44,475 nucleotides of DNA. It comes from an uncultured Clostridia bacterium. GTDB lineage: Bacteria; Bacillota; Clostridia; TANB77; CAG-508. A program made the position numbers and the translations under genes. Of this stretch, positions 25,909 through 34,318 are shown piece after piece (within the stretch, counting starts at the first letter, position 1; each line of letters opens with the position of its first letter). The stretch lies in contig CANRKF010000007.1 in assembly GCA_947631145.1 (NCBI GenBank), positions 1 through 44,475 of the forward strand, read 5' to 3'. The notes under the pieces were generated by a model that ran no database searches, was not told the origin of the DNA, and saw only the letters and a program-made list of their open reading frames with translations.

Positions 25909-26748
25909 ACTCTCAGTTTTTATGTACCCACAGGCAATTTTGCTTAATTTCAAGCGGGTTTGAAGTTATTGTCTTTAAAGCATTGTGTTGCTTTTCAGTC
26001 AATTTCTTTGCTGATTTTTACACAATTACTAGCTCTTATTTTTTTGCTAATTAAATATTACAATTTTATTACATTTTTGTAATACCAAAGTATTTCAGAT
26101 GTTTTTTTCCATTTTTTCCTATTAAAAATTTCATATTCTTATTGATACATAAGCTATTATTGCTTTTTTTATGTTAAAAAAAGCGTCAAAAATATTTTCT
26201 TTATATTTTTTAATATTTTCAAAAATGATTTTTTTCGTTTTTTCTATTTCTCTTAATTTTTTATTTTTAGTAATTTGTTGTTTTTATTTATTTTTAGCTT
26301 TTTTTCTTTATTTTTGTTAGTGCATTTTTTGTATTTTTTATTATTTTTTAAAAAATCATTATTTTTCTTTTTGAAATTTTTTTAACGTTTTTTCATGTTT
26401 AATTTTTCTTATTTTTTGTCGTTGACTTTTTGACTGTGCTTTATTTAATCTTTTTTTGATACAATTTGATTTTTATTTTATTTTTTTATGTAATAAATTA
26501 ATTGCTTTTTTTGTTTTTCATTTATATGCAAATAATTAGTTTCTTTCTTTACTTGCTTTTCATATGAAATAAGCTATTTATATTTTTACTTTTCAAATGT
26601 AATAAAAACCCCCTACTTTTTATTAAAGCAAGGAGTTTATTTTACGCGGTGCAGTGTTTTTATTTTATATTTATCTGAATTTTTGCGTAATATTATATGA
26701 TATTTTACTAAATTTTATAATGCTTTATTAATAATTTTCATTATTCTT
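25909..26748. other. Long non-coding stretch upstream of nrdD
   Basis: No gene is seen on either strand. From 25909 to about 26060 base composition is mixed, with an AAGCA/TGCTT inverted repeat around an ACACA core. From about 26160 to 26600 it is nearly pure T-rich low-complexity DNA. The far end holds the terminator of the ABC importer operon. A small RNA in the mixed part is possible but I do not recognise one. Confidence 0.5.
26606..26638 (-). terminator. Terminator of the ABC importer operon
   Basis: On the minus strand AAACTCCTTGC pairs with GTAGGGGGTTT through G-U wobbles across an 11-nt loop, then a T-run. It lies 111 bp past the stop of the binding-protein gene. Confidence 0.7.
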
Positions 26749-27810
26749 TTATTTTATGGTTTCAATGGCTTTTTCGGCAAAGCTATTGTTTATTACTTTA
26801 TTATAGTCTGCTTCTTTTTCTAATTCGCCTGCTTCTTTCATTACTGTTTGAAGCAAATTAAAAGATTCTTCTTTTAATACTGGCGTATCGCTCCAAGCAT
26901 CAATATCCATATAACTTTGTACAGAGGCTGTAAGCATATCTAACTTAGTATCTGGGAAAAAGTCTTTTATAACTTCTGCTATTTCAGCTGCCGTATGATT
27001 TTTTACCCATTTTTGGCCTTTATATATTGCATTTGTGAACCCTTGTATTATGTTTGGATTTTCTTCTATATAGCTTTTATTTGCGAAGTATGCTGTATAT
27101 GGTATTTCTCCTGCTGCTTCTCCAACAGATGCTACTATATAGCCTGCTCCTGCTGCTTCTGTCATTGATGCTGTTGGTTCAAATAAGGTTACATATTCTG
27201 CATTTCCTCCTGCAAAGGCTCCTGCCATTAAATCAAAACTTATGCTATCATCTAATACTAGGTCTTTTTGTGGATCGATTCCATTTTGTTTTAAAACATA
27301 TTCAAAGGTCATGTATGGAACTCCACCTTTTCTACCGGGAATTACTGTTTTTCCTTTTAAATCTTGCCAGCTGAAGTTATCTGTTTTGTCTCTACTAACT
27401 AAGAATGAGCCATCTCTTTGTGTCATTTGTGCGAAAACTTCTGCATAGTTTTCTTTTCCTTCGTTATAAATATATATTGATGCTTCTGGTCCTGCAAATC
27501 CTATATCGCTTTGACCTGATATAACTGCTGTCATTACTTTATCTGCTCCTTGACCTGTTGTTAATTCTATGTTTAACCCTTCTTCTTCAAAAAATCCCTT
27601 ACTTATTGCTACATATTGTGGTGCATAAAATACTGATCTTGTTACTTCGTTTACTTGTATTGTTTTCTTTTCCTGTACTGGAGTTTCAGTTTGATTTCCA
27701 ACTTCAGTTGCTGTTTCTTCTCCTTTGTTTAATAATAAATAAGTAGTTATTCCTACTGCCACTACTACAATAGCTAATAATGCAATAATATATTTTTTCA
27801 TTTTTTTCAA
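26749..27810 (-). CDS. ABC transporter substrate-binding lipoprotein-like protein, NMT1/SsuA family
   Basis: This 353-aa protein is the extracytoplasmic receptor of a NitT/TauT-type importer. A hydrophobic N-terminal segment (IIALLAIVVVAVGITTYLLL, no lipobox cysteine) acts as anchor or signal. The binding domain has the NMT1/THI5-like pattern: RSVFYAPQYVAISKGFFEEE, GQSDIGFAGPEAS, LKGKTVIPGRKGGVPYM, YVTLFEPTAS. The family takes up sulfonates, nitrate, or thiamine pyrimidine precursors; the sequence alone does not choose. It is the last gene after the ATPase and permease, behind a 254-bp gap with hairpins, so it may also have its own leader. AAGGA precedes the ATG. Confidence 0.85.
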   Translation of the reverse strand: MKKMKKYIIALLAIVVVAVGITTYLLLNKGEETATEVGNQTETPVQEKKTIQVNEVTRSVFYAPQYVAISKGFFEEEGLNIELTTGQGADKVMTAVISGQSDIGFAGPEASIYIYNEGKENYAEVFAQMTQRDGSFLVSRDKTDNFSWQDLKGKTVIPGRKGGVPYMTFEYVLKQNGIDPQKDLVLDDSISFDLMAGAFAGGNAEYVTLFEPTASMTEAAGAGYIVASVGEAAGEIPYTAYFANKSYIEENPNIIQGFTNAIYKGQKWVKNHTAAEIAEVIKDFFPDTKLDMLTASVQSYMDIDAWSDTPVLKEESFNLLQTVMKEAGELEKEADYNKVINNSFAEKAIETIK

Positions 27811-27813
27811 TCC

Positions 27814-27880
27814 TTTCTAATGTACAATTCTGGTTGAAAAATTGCAATTATTTTTCAATCTTTCTTCTTGCTTCTAATTT
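27814..27880 (-). promoter_or_regulatory. Hairpin leader element upstream of the binding-protein gene (copy 2)
   Basis: A close relative of the prs leader at 22366-22432. It has the same order: AGAAGAAAG, a GATTGAAAAATAA...TTTTTCAACC hairpin, CAGAATTG, then TTAGAAAGG as ribosome-binding site. It lies within the leader of the substrate-binding protein gene. Confidence 0.5.
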
Positions 27881-27985
27881 CATGTCAAAGGAGATTTATA
27901 AGTATTTTGACATGTTTTTTATATTAATTTTAAGTTTCTTTGCAATAAGCTAATTTTTATAGTAGATTTTGGGCTTATTGCAAAG
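27881..27985 (-). other. Two hairpins between permease and binding-protein genes
   Basis: A 9-bp inverted repeat CATGTCAAA/TTTGACATG (27881-27914) and a perfect 13-bp one, CTTTGCAATAAGC/GCTTATTGCAAAG (27938-27985), lie in the intercistronic gap. Neither has its own T-run. They may stabilise or process the mRNA so that the binding protein is made in excess, which is inferred. Confidence 0.5.
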
Positions 27986-28064
27986 TTACCTTATTTTCTT
28001 ACCATTTAAGATACTTTTTCTCCCTTAAATGTTTTCTTGGCTGTTATTTTCTCTTTAGCTTTTT

Positions 28065-28878
28065 TTACTTTCTTTTTGATACTTTTCGCATAACAATTTT
28101 TTCTAATAGTACAATGGCTTCATATATTACAGCTGCTACAATGGCTAAAATTATAACTCCTGTCATTACTAAGTCTAGTTTAAAAACTTGGCCTCCATAT
28201 ACTATTAAATATCCGAAGTCCTGCTTTTGAAACTAAAAATTCTCCTGTTATTACTCCAACTAGCGATAACCCTATGTTAACTTTTAGTGAGTTGAAAAAG
28301 GTTGATATATTAGCAGGAATTACAATTTTAGTTAATATTTGAAACTTTGTTGCATTAAAGGTTTGTGCCATTTTTATTAGTTCTTTATCTGTATTTAAAA
28401 AGCCATTTAAAATTTCTAATATGGTTACAATTAGTGAAATTGCAAGCCCCATTGTTATAATAGCTCCCATTCCAGCACCTACCCACACTATAATAACTGG
28501 GCCTAGTGCTACTTTTGGCAAACTATTTAATATTACTAAAAATGGTTCTGAGACTTTTGCTAAAAATTTTGACCACCATAGTAGAATTGCAATGAATACT
28601 CCTAAAATAACTCCTGATATAAAGCCTATTAAAGTTTCTGTTAGTGTAACTCCAAGATGTTTTAGAAGTCCATTTGATGATAAATTTAGAAAAGTATCTA
28701 TTATTTTTGATGGCTGACTTGTTATAAAGCTATCTATTATTTTTTTATTTGCAAGTACTTCCCAAAGTACTATAAATAATATTAAAATAGACAACTGTGT
28801 TAATATAACTAATATTTTATTTGCTCTTATTTTTCTTAAGTATTTTTTTCTATCCTCTGATATATTTTTTTCATGCAT
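28065..28878 (-). CDS. ABC transporter permease, SsuC/TauC-like; needs a +1 frameshift at CGG
   Basis: This is the membrane subunit of the importer. Several transmembrane helices are seen (ILVILTQLSILILFIVLWEV and others) with the cytoplasmic EAA-type loop region around FNATKFQILTKIVIPA. The zero frame reads AGGACTT then CGG and ends 11 codons later, leaving the last helix missing. Skipping the C at 28215 gives GLGYLIVYGGQVFKLDL, the family's conserved C-terminal motif, then a final helix and a basic tail, for 270 aa, the normal length. The start is within the overlap with the ATPase gene; ATG at 28878 (AAGGAG ten bases before) is preferred over 28884. Confidence 0.88.
28212..28215 (-). other. 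+1 frameshift site CTT-C-GGA (CGG in zero frame)
   Basis: The zero frame reads GCA GGA CTT CGG ATA TTT on the minus strand. Skipping the C at 28215 gives CTT GGA TAT TTA ATA, coding for LGYLI. The restored glycine is the conserved one in GLGYLI of this permease family, so the site is decoded as Gly, not Arg. Confidence 0.88.
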
Positions 28879-29614
28879 GTACATCCAGCTCCTTCCAAAT
28901 GGTGTCAAAATATTTACTGAATTTAGGACTTTCTCTGCAATTAATAGGTGTTCTGTTTTCCATTTCAAAGTCAATTGTATGCACATTTTTTACAGTTGCT
29001 GGTCTTTTACTTAATACAATTACTCTGTTTGACATACTAATTGCTTCTGATATATCATGTGTTACTATTAGTGCTGTAATACCTTCATTTTTTAATATTT
29101 TGAAAATATCATTTGTAACCATGATTCTTGTTTGATAATCTAGTGCTGAAAAGGCTTCATCTAATAACAGTATTTTTGGATTTATAGCAAGGGTTCTAAT
29201 TAAAGCCGCTCTTTGCCTCATTCCTCCTGATAGTTGATTTGGATATTTGTCTTTAAAATCATAAAGTCCATATTTTTTTAGCAATTCTTCTACATAAGTT
29301 TGACTTTCTTTTGTTTTCTTGCGACTTATTTCTAATCCAAACATGACGTTATCATAGATATTTTTCCATTCTAGAAGGCTATCTCTTTGTAACATGTAAC
29401 CTATTCTACCTTCTACTTTTATTTCTCCTTCTGTTTTTGGTTCTAGCCCTGAAATAATTGATAAAAGTGTTGATTTTCCACATCCGCTTGGTCCTATGAT
29501 GCTAACAAATTCTCCTTCATTTACACAGAAATTTATATCTTTTAAAGCCTCTATTTCTCCATTTTTTGCTTGGTACTTTTTGCTTATATTTTTTAGTTCT
29601 AATACTTTTTTCAT
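28871..29614 (-). CDS. ABC transporter ATPase, SsuB/TauB-like
   Basis: This 247-aa nucleotide-binding subunit powers the importer. Walker A is GPSGCGKST (about residue 42), the Q-loop follows (GYMLQRDSLLEW), the signature is LSGGMRQRAALIRTL, Walker B is KILLLDEAFSALD, and the H-loop is IVTHDISEA. GGAGG precedes the ATG. It is the first gene of the importer operon and overlaps the permease start by 8 bp. Family members import sulfonates, nitrate/cyanate, taurine or thiamine precursors. Confidence 0.93.
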   Translation of the reverse strand: MKKVLELKNISKKYQAKNGEIEALKDINFCVNEGEFVSIIGPSGCGKSTLLSIISGLEPKTEGEIKVEGRIGYMLQRDSLLEWKNIYDNVMFGLEISRKKTKESQTYVEELLKKYGLYDFKDKYPNQLSGGMRQRAALIRTLAINPKILLLDEAFSALDYQTRIMVTNDIFKILKNEGITALIVTHDISEAISMSNRVIVLSKRPATVKNVHTIDFEMENRTPINCRESPKFSKYFDTIWKELDVHA

Positions 29615-29776
29615 AAGTACCTCCTAATTATTCAATTTATCATAGTATAATTTATGATGGTAGACATAATTTTGTGTATGTTTGGTTTTAAAAATATTTA
29701 TTATACTTTTTTAAATATTTATTATACTTTTTATAAATTTATATTTTGTGAATTGTAACTTTAAAAATTTATGTAT

Positions 29777-30934
29777 TTATCGCATTCTTATCATTTGTTT
29801 TGGATATATTAGATTTGGATTTTTAATTCTATTTAGCCTTACTAAGTTTGCAATTGTGGTATTATTTTTCCTTGCTATATTCCATAAAGAGTCTCCTTTT
29901 TGTACTGTGTAAATAATATGGCCACAGTCATGGCATATAGAAGGGGTTTGTTCATTGTTATTATCTGCTTCATTATCTGGTATAATTAAATTTGCTCCTG
30001 CATAAATTAAGTTTGGATTTTTAATATTGTTTAGCTTTACTAATTCTTCTACTGTTGTGCCATATTTTCTTGCTAAGCATGATAGGGTATCTCCTTTTTT
30101 TATTTTTATTGTTTTGGTTTTTGTTGGGTTTTCTGGCTGTTCTGGTTTATTTGGTTCTTCTGGCTCACTTGGATTTTCTGGTTCTTCGGGTTTGGTTGGT
30201 TCTTCTGTGGGTTCCGGCTTTGGTAGCTCTGATGTGTCTGACAAAAATATTTCTTTTGTGTATTTATCTCTATCTACATAGGCATCTATTCCTTCTATTT
30301 CTCCCACATCTGTGTATTGCCAGCCTACCCATGAATTCCAAGTTCCACTGTTTTCAGGTGCTTCCACTTCATATTGTGCTATCCATAATGGATAGTTGGT
30401 AATTTCTCCGTTCCATATATTACTTGCTGTAGATGCATTACTATATAGTACTACTTCTTTTTTACTTAACTCTTCTACTCTTTTTAAAAATGCTAAACCT
30501 ATTTTATTAATTTCTTGTTTTGTGAGGTTTCCAAAGCTTTCAAAATCCATTGCGAGTCTACAATCTGCTATTTTTCCAGATAATGTAGAAACAAAAAATT
30601 CTGCTTGTTTTTTTGCTTGTTCTTCGGTTCTTGCTGTTACATAATGATAAAATCCTACTTTTAAATTATTCTGCTTTGCTTTTTCATAGTTTCTTTCAAA
30701 TAGTGGATCTACAAAATTTGAACCTTCGCTTGATTTTATATAAACTATTTCTATTCCTGATTTTTTTACTTTTTCATAGTCTATATTTCCTTGATATGTA
30801 CTTACATCAATTCCTTGATATATTTCATCACTTGATGGACCAAATGCAAATATTGGTACTGGTAGTATGTAAGTTATAAAGACAAAGGTTAATAAAAATA
30901 TAAAGCTTATTTTTAATGATTTTTTCCTATACAT
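29777..30934 (-). CDS. GH25 lysozyme with two C-terminal LysM domains
   Basis: This secreted muramidase cleaves peptidoglycan glycan strands. A signal peptide ([22 protein letters not shown]) precedes a GH25 domain with [33 protein letters not shown] and [10 protein letters not shown] (catalytic acids), ending near [20 protein letters not shown] Pro/Glu-rich repeat linker ([20 protein letters not shown]) joins it to two LysM domains with the repeated core [22 protein letters not shown]. The ATG at 30934, with AAAGGAG eight bases before, is preferred over the one at 30952 that overlaps that site, giving 385 aa. A role in spore or wall remodelling is inferred. Confidence 0.92.
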   Translation of the reverse strand: MYRKKSLKISFIFLLTFVFITYILPVPIFAFGPSSDEIYQGIDVSTYQGNIDYEKVKKSGIEIVYIKSSEGSNFVDPLFERNYEKAKQNNLKVGFYHYVTARTEEQAKKQAEFFVSTLSGKIADCRLAMDFESFGNLTKQEINKIGLAFLKRVEELSKKEVVLYSNASTASNIWNGEITNYPLWIAQYEVEAPENSGTWNSWVGWQYTDVGEIEGIDAYVDRDKYTKEIFLSDTSELPKPEPTEEPTKPEEPENPSEPEEPNKPEQPENPTKTKTIKIKKGDTLSCLARKYGTTVEELVKLNNIKNPNLIYAGANLIIPDNEADNNNEQTPSICHDCGHIIYTVQKGDSLWNIARKNNTTIANLVRLNRIKNPNLIYPKQMIRMR

Positions 30935-30999
30935 TAATAAAACTCCTTTCATTTTTTATATATTTTATGAAAGAAGTGTTAGTTTGTTATTGTTTTTAG

Positions 31000-31353
31000 C
31001 TATTTTATTTGTTTTATATGGTTTAAATAAAACTTATTTTTGTTTTTATAAATTTCTATTACATCAAATCTTATATATTTATTTTCTAAATGATGTAAAT
31101 ATATATAATATTTAGTGGCCTTCCATATATGCTTTTGCTTTTCTTGTGTTACTGCTTCTGCGGGTCTTCCATAATGAAAGTTTTGCCTTGTTTTTACTTC
31201 TATAAATACATATTCTTCTTTTTCTTTAGCAATAATGTCTATTTCTCCTTGTTTGCATTCAAAATTTCTTTGTATTATTTTATAGCCTTTATTTTGCAAA
31301 TATTTTGTGGCATATTCTTCTCCTTCTTTGCCAAGTTCATGTCTTTCATACAT
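31000..31353 (-). CDS. YraN family (UPF0102) endonuclease-like protein
   Basis: This 117-aa protein has the small restriction-endonuclease fold of YraN: an N-terminal helix (HELGKEGEEYATKYLQNKG), then GEIDIIAKE (catalytic Asp) and VFIEVKTRQ, forming the E-x-D...ExK set. YraN neighbours dprA and comM in many Firmicutes, and the same order is seen here. GAGGA precedes the ATG. The biochemical role is not established; nuclease activity is inferred from the fold. Confidence 0.88.
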   Translation of the reverse strand: MYERHELGKEGEEYATKYLQNKGYKIIQRNFECKQGEIDIIAKEKEEYVFIEVKTRQNFHYGRPAEAVTQEKQKHIWKATKYYIYLHHLENKYIRFDVIEIYKNKNKFYLNHIKQIK

Positions 31354-31564
31354 TTTTTATTCCTCAACTTTTTAATTTTCTTTTATAGTTTTATTTTCTA
31401 CAAACTAAATTTATTTTTAATTTTTTTATATTTAGTTTTTCTGTGTATTTTTTATTTAATTTTTTATTTAATTTTTTATTTATGTTTTTATTTATGTTTT
31501 ATATTCAAATGTTTTTTATAGCTTTGTTATTTTTAATAATTTTCAGTTCAATATTTATATTTTT

Positions 31565-32551
31565 CTAATTAATGCTAAACTTTTTCATTATTCTAATATA
31601 TTTGTTTCCCGGAAGATTTTTAATTAAGCCTTCTATTTCTAAAATGCATAAAGCTTCTGAAATTTCTGTAATTGGCTTTTTAGTTAGTTTAATTAGTTCA
31701 TTCATTGAAATGGGTAATTCTCCTATATATTTATATATTTCTTGATATTTTATTGTATTTTGTTCTTGATTTAGTTGTTGATTTTGTTGTTGTTTTAGTT
31801 TTTGATTTTTGTGTTGGTTTTGTTGTTGTTGTTCTTCTTCTGCTTTTTGTGTATTTTTTTCCTTATTTTTTTCTATTTTTTGTGTTAGCTTTTGATTTTC
31901 CTCTATATTTTCCATATACACATCTACAATATCTTGTGGACATGTTACTAAATTTGCTCCTTGTTTTATTAATAAATTAGTGTTATAGCCTGTTTTTTCA
32001 TCTATTCTATTTGGTATGCAAAATAAGTTTTTTCCTTGCTTTAGTGCATGTTTGGCTGTTATGGCTCCTCCGCTCCCATATCTTGCTTCTACTAATAATA
32101 CTCCTACTGATAGTCCACTTATTATACGGTTTCTTTTTGGAAAGTTTTCTTTGCTTTTTTGTGTTTCTGGTGGATATTCTGTTATAACGCATCCGTTATT
32201 TTCAAGTATTTTTTTATATAAATAATAATTTTCTTCTGGATATATATTGTTAAATCCGCTTCCTAAAACTGCTATTGTTTTTCCTACTTCTTCCATAGAA
32301 TAAATATGGGCTATAGTATCTATTCCAACTGCTAAACCACTTATAATTGTAAAGCCTTGTTTTGAAAGTTCTGATGCAAATAATTTTGCACACTTTTTGC
32401 CATATTCTGTTGCCATTCTGCTTCCTACAATTGCTATAATTTCTTTGTTTAGTAAGTTTTTATTTCCTTCTATGTATATTTTTTGAGGCGGATTTTTTAT
32501 TTTTAGTAATTTTTTTGGATAATTTTTATCTTCTTTTTCTATTATTTTCAT
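31565..32551 (-). CDS. dprA: DNA-processing protein DprA
   Basis: DprA binds incoming single-stranded DNA in transformation and loads RecA. The Rossmann-like core is present: IIAIVGSRMATEYG, IISGLAVGIDTIAH, VLGSGFNNIYP, then FPKRNRIISGLS and EARYGSGGAITA. A C-terminal DML1-like winged helix follows (ISMNELIKLTKKPITEISEAL). Between them lies a Gln/Asn/Lys-rich linker at about residues 216-268, low in complexity and longer than usual. AAGGA precedes the ATG. It is followed by yraN and preceded by comM. Total length is 328 aa. Confidence 0.93.
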   Translation of the reverse strand: MKIIEKEDKNYPKKLLKIKNPPQKIYIEGNKNLLNKEIIAIVGSRMATEYGKKCAKLFASELSKQGFTIISGLAVGIDTIAHIYSMEEVGKTIAVLGSGFNNIYPEENYYLYKKILENNGCVITEYPPETQKSKENFPKRNRIISGLSVGVLLVEARYGSGGAITAKHALKQGKNLFCIPNRIDEKTGYNTNLLIKQGANLVTCPQDIVDVYMENIEENQKLTQKIEKNKEKNTQKAEEEQQQQNQHKNQKLKQQQNQQLNQEQNTIKYQEIYKYIGELPISMNELIKLTKKPITEISEALCILEIEGLIKNLPGNKYIRIMKKFSIN

Positions 32552-32782
32552 TTTTTAGTCCTTTTTATTTTTTATTATATAGGTAATTGTATTTTTTAAT
32601 GAATCTTCCATATAAAACAAGATTAATCTTCCTAGTTTTCCATTGCAAAGCAAACGATTTTTTTATTATATATTCTTTAATTTAAAAGGTTTGTAATTTT
32701 TTTAGAAACTAAAAATTTATTAATTTGTAATTTTGAAATTAATTATACTTGTATATAAGCATATTTGAATAAAAGTATAATT

Positions 32783-34318
32783 TTAATTTTTCCAATATTT
32801 TTTATCTAAATTTCTATAACCTATTGCTTCTGCTATATGGGATTTTTGTATTTGTTCTGAAGCTTCTAAATCTGCTATTGTTCTTGCTACTTTCAATATT
32901 CTTCCATATGCTCTAGCACTTAAACCTAATTTATTAAAAGCTATTTCTAAGATATTTTTACTTTCTTTATCTAACTTACAATATTTTTTTATTAAACTTG
33001 GTGTTAAGCTAGAGTTAGAATATATTTTTTCTTCTTTGTATCTAGCTCTTTGAATTTCTCTTGCTTTATTTACTCTTTGCTTTATTTGCTGTGAGGTTTC
33101 TACTGGTTCTTCGTTTTCTAATTTTCTATATTTTACAGGAGTTACTTCTATTTGAATATCTATTCTATCTAACAATGGACCACTTATTTTTCCCATATAT
33201 TTAGTAATTTCTTGCATACTACAAGTACACTCTTTTTCTGAAGAGCCATAATATCCGCATGGGCAAGGGTTCATTGAGGCTACAAACATAAAATTGCATG
33301 GATATGTTAAACTTCCATTTATTCTGCTAATTGTTACTATTCCATCTTCTAATGGTCCTCTTAATACTTCTAAGGTATGCTGATTGAATTCTGGAAGTTC
33401 ATCAAGAAATAATACTCCATTATGTGCTAAACTAATTTCACCCGGTTTGGGACTTTTTCCACCTCCTACAAGTGATGCAGATGAGATTGTATGATGCGGT
33501 GAGCGAAATGGTCTATTTATAATTATTGGGACATCTTCTTTTAAGGTTCCTGCTATGCTATGTATTTTGGTGATTTCTAAGGCTTCTTCAAAGCTTAGGT
33601 CCGGTAAAATTGATGGTATTCTTTTTGCTATCATTGTTTTTCCTGATCCAGGACTTCCTATTAATAAACAGTTATGCCCTCCTGCTGCTGCAACTTCTAC
33701 AGCTCTTTTTACATTTTCTTGCCCTTTTACTTCTGAAAAATCTAGCGAATATTTTTCTCCATTTTCTAGGCATTCTTCCCAAGTGATGTGATTTGGGGTA
33801 ATTTTTATATCATTATTAAGATAATGTACTACTTCGCTTAGGTCGTAGGCTCCTAAAATTTCAATTCCATCTATTATTGAAGCTTCTTTTACATTTTGTT
33901 TTGGCATTATTATTTTTTTTATTCCCTGTTTTTTGGCTTCTATGCATATTGGTAAAGCTCCATTAATTGGGTTTAAGTTTCCATTTAAAGAAAGTTCTCC
34001 TATCATTAAAATATCTTGTGTTTGTTTTGTATAAATAATATCTATGCTTTTTAATATTCCTATTGCCATTGGTAAGTCGTAAATTGAACCTTCTTTTTTT
34101 ATGTTAGCTGGTGCTAAGTTTATTACTATTTTTCTGCTAAATAGTTCATAACCAGAGTTTTTTATGGCTATTTTTATTCTTTCTTTTGCTTCTTTTACAC
34201 TGGTATCTGGAAGTCCTACTATGTCCCAAGATGGCATTCCTGCAGATACATCTACTTGTACATCTATTAAAAAGCCTTCTAACCCACGTAAGGCCATAGT
34301 TTTTACTGTTGATAACAT
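32783..34318 (-). CDS. comM: ComM/YifB family Mg-chelatase-like AAA+ ATPase
   Basis: This 511-aa protein has the YifB order: an N-terminal Lon-like domain (SAGMPSWDIVGLPDTSVKEA), an AAA+ Mg-chelatase-like core with Walker A GSPGSGKT and Walker B GVLFLDELPEF, the cysteine-rich loop CPCGYYG, and a C-terminal domain (SARAYGRILKVARTIADLE). In Gram-negatives ComM acts as a helicase in branch migration during transformation; the Firmicute role is less clear. The ATG at 34318 has AGGAG seven bases before; an ATG 15 bp upstream overlaps that site. It lies next to dprA and yraN as usual. Confidence 0.92.
   Translation of the reverse strand: MLSTVKTMALRGLEGFLIDVQVDVSAGMPSWDIVGLPDTSVKEAKERIKIAIKNSGYELFSRKIVINLAPANIKKEGSIYDLPMAIGILKSIDIIYTKQTQDILMIGELSLNGNLNPINGALPICIEAKKQGIKKIIMPKQNVKEASIIDGIEILGAYDLSEVVHYLNNDIKITPNHITWEECLENGEKYSLDFSEVKGQENVKRAVEVAAAGGHNCLLIGSPGSGKTMIAKRIPSILPDLSFEEALEITKIHSIAGTLKEDVPIIINRPFRSPHHTISSASLVGGGKSPKPGEISLAHNGVLFLDELPEFNQHTLEVLRGPLEDGIVTISRINGSLTYPCNFMFVASMNPCPCGYYGSSEKECTCSMQEITKYMGKISGPLLDRIDIQIEVTPVKYRKLENEEPVETSQQIKQRVNKAREIQRARYKEEKIYSNSSLTPSLIKKYCKLDKESKNILEIAFNKLGLSARAYGRILKVARTIADLEASEQIQKSHIAEAIGYRNLDKKYWKN

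Noticed and set aside
26160..26600. A gene or CRISPR array in the T-rich region upstream of nrdD
   Set aside because: It has no regular repeat-spacer structure and no open frame with a ribosome-binding site; it is low-complexity DNA.
6745..28215. The five broken genes as pseudogenes or random sequencing errors
   Set aside because: All five breaks need exactly one base skipped at the C of a zero-frame CGG, no other breaks exist in the window, and no CGG is read normally. Random decay or error would not choose one codon. A systematic artefact at that motif still needs raw reads to exclude.
6745..28215. CGG reassigned to another amino acid, as known for Gln or Trp in some Firmicutes
   Set aside because: A reassignment keeps the frame, but here the frame itself changes at every CGG.
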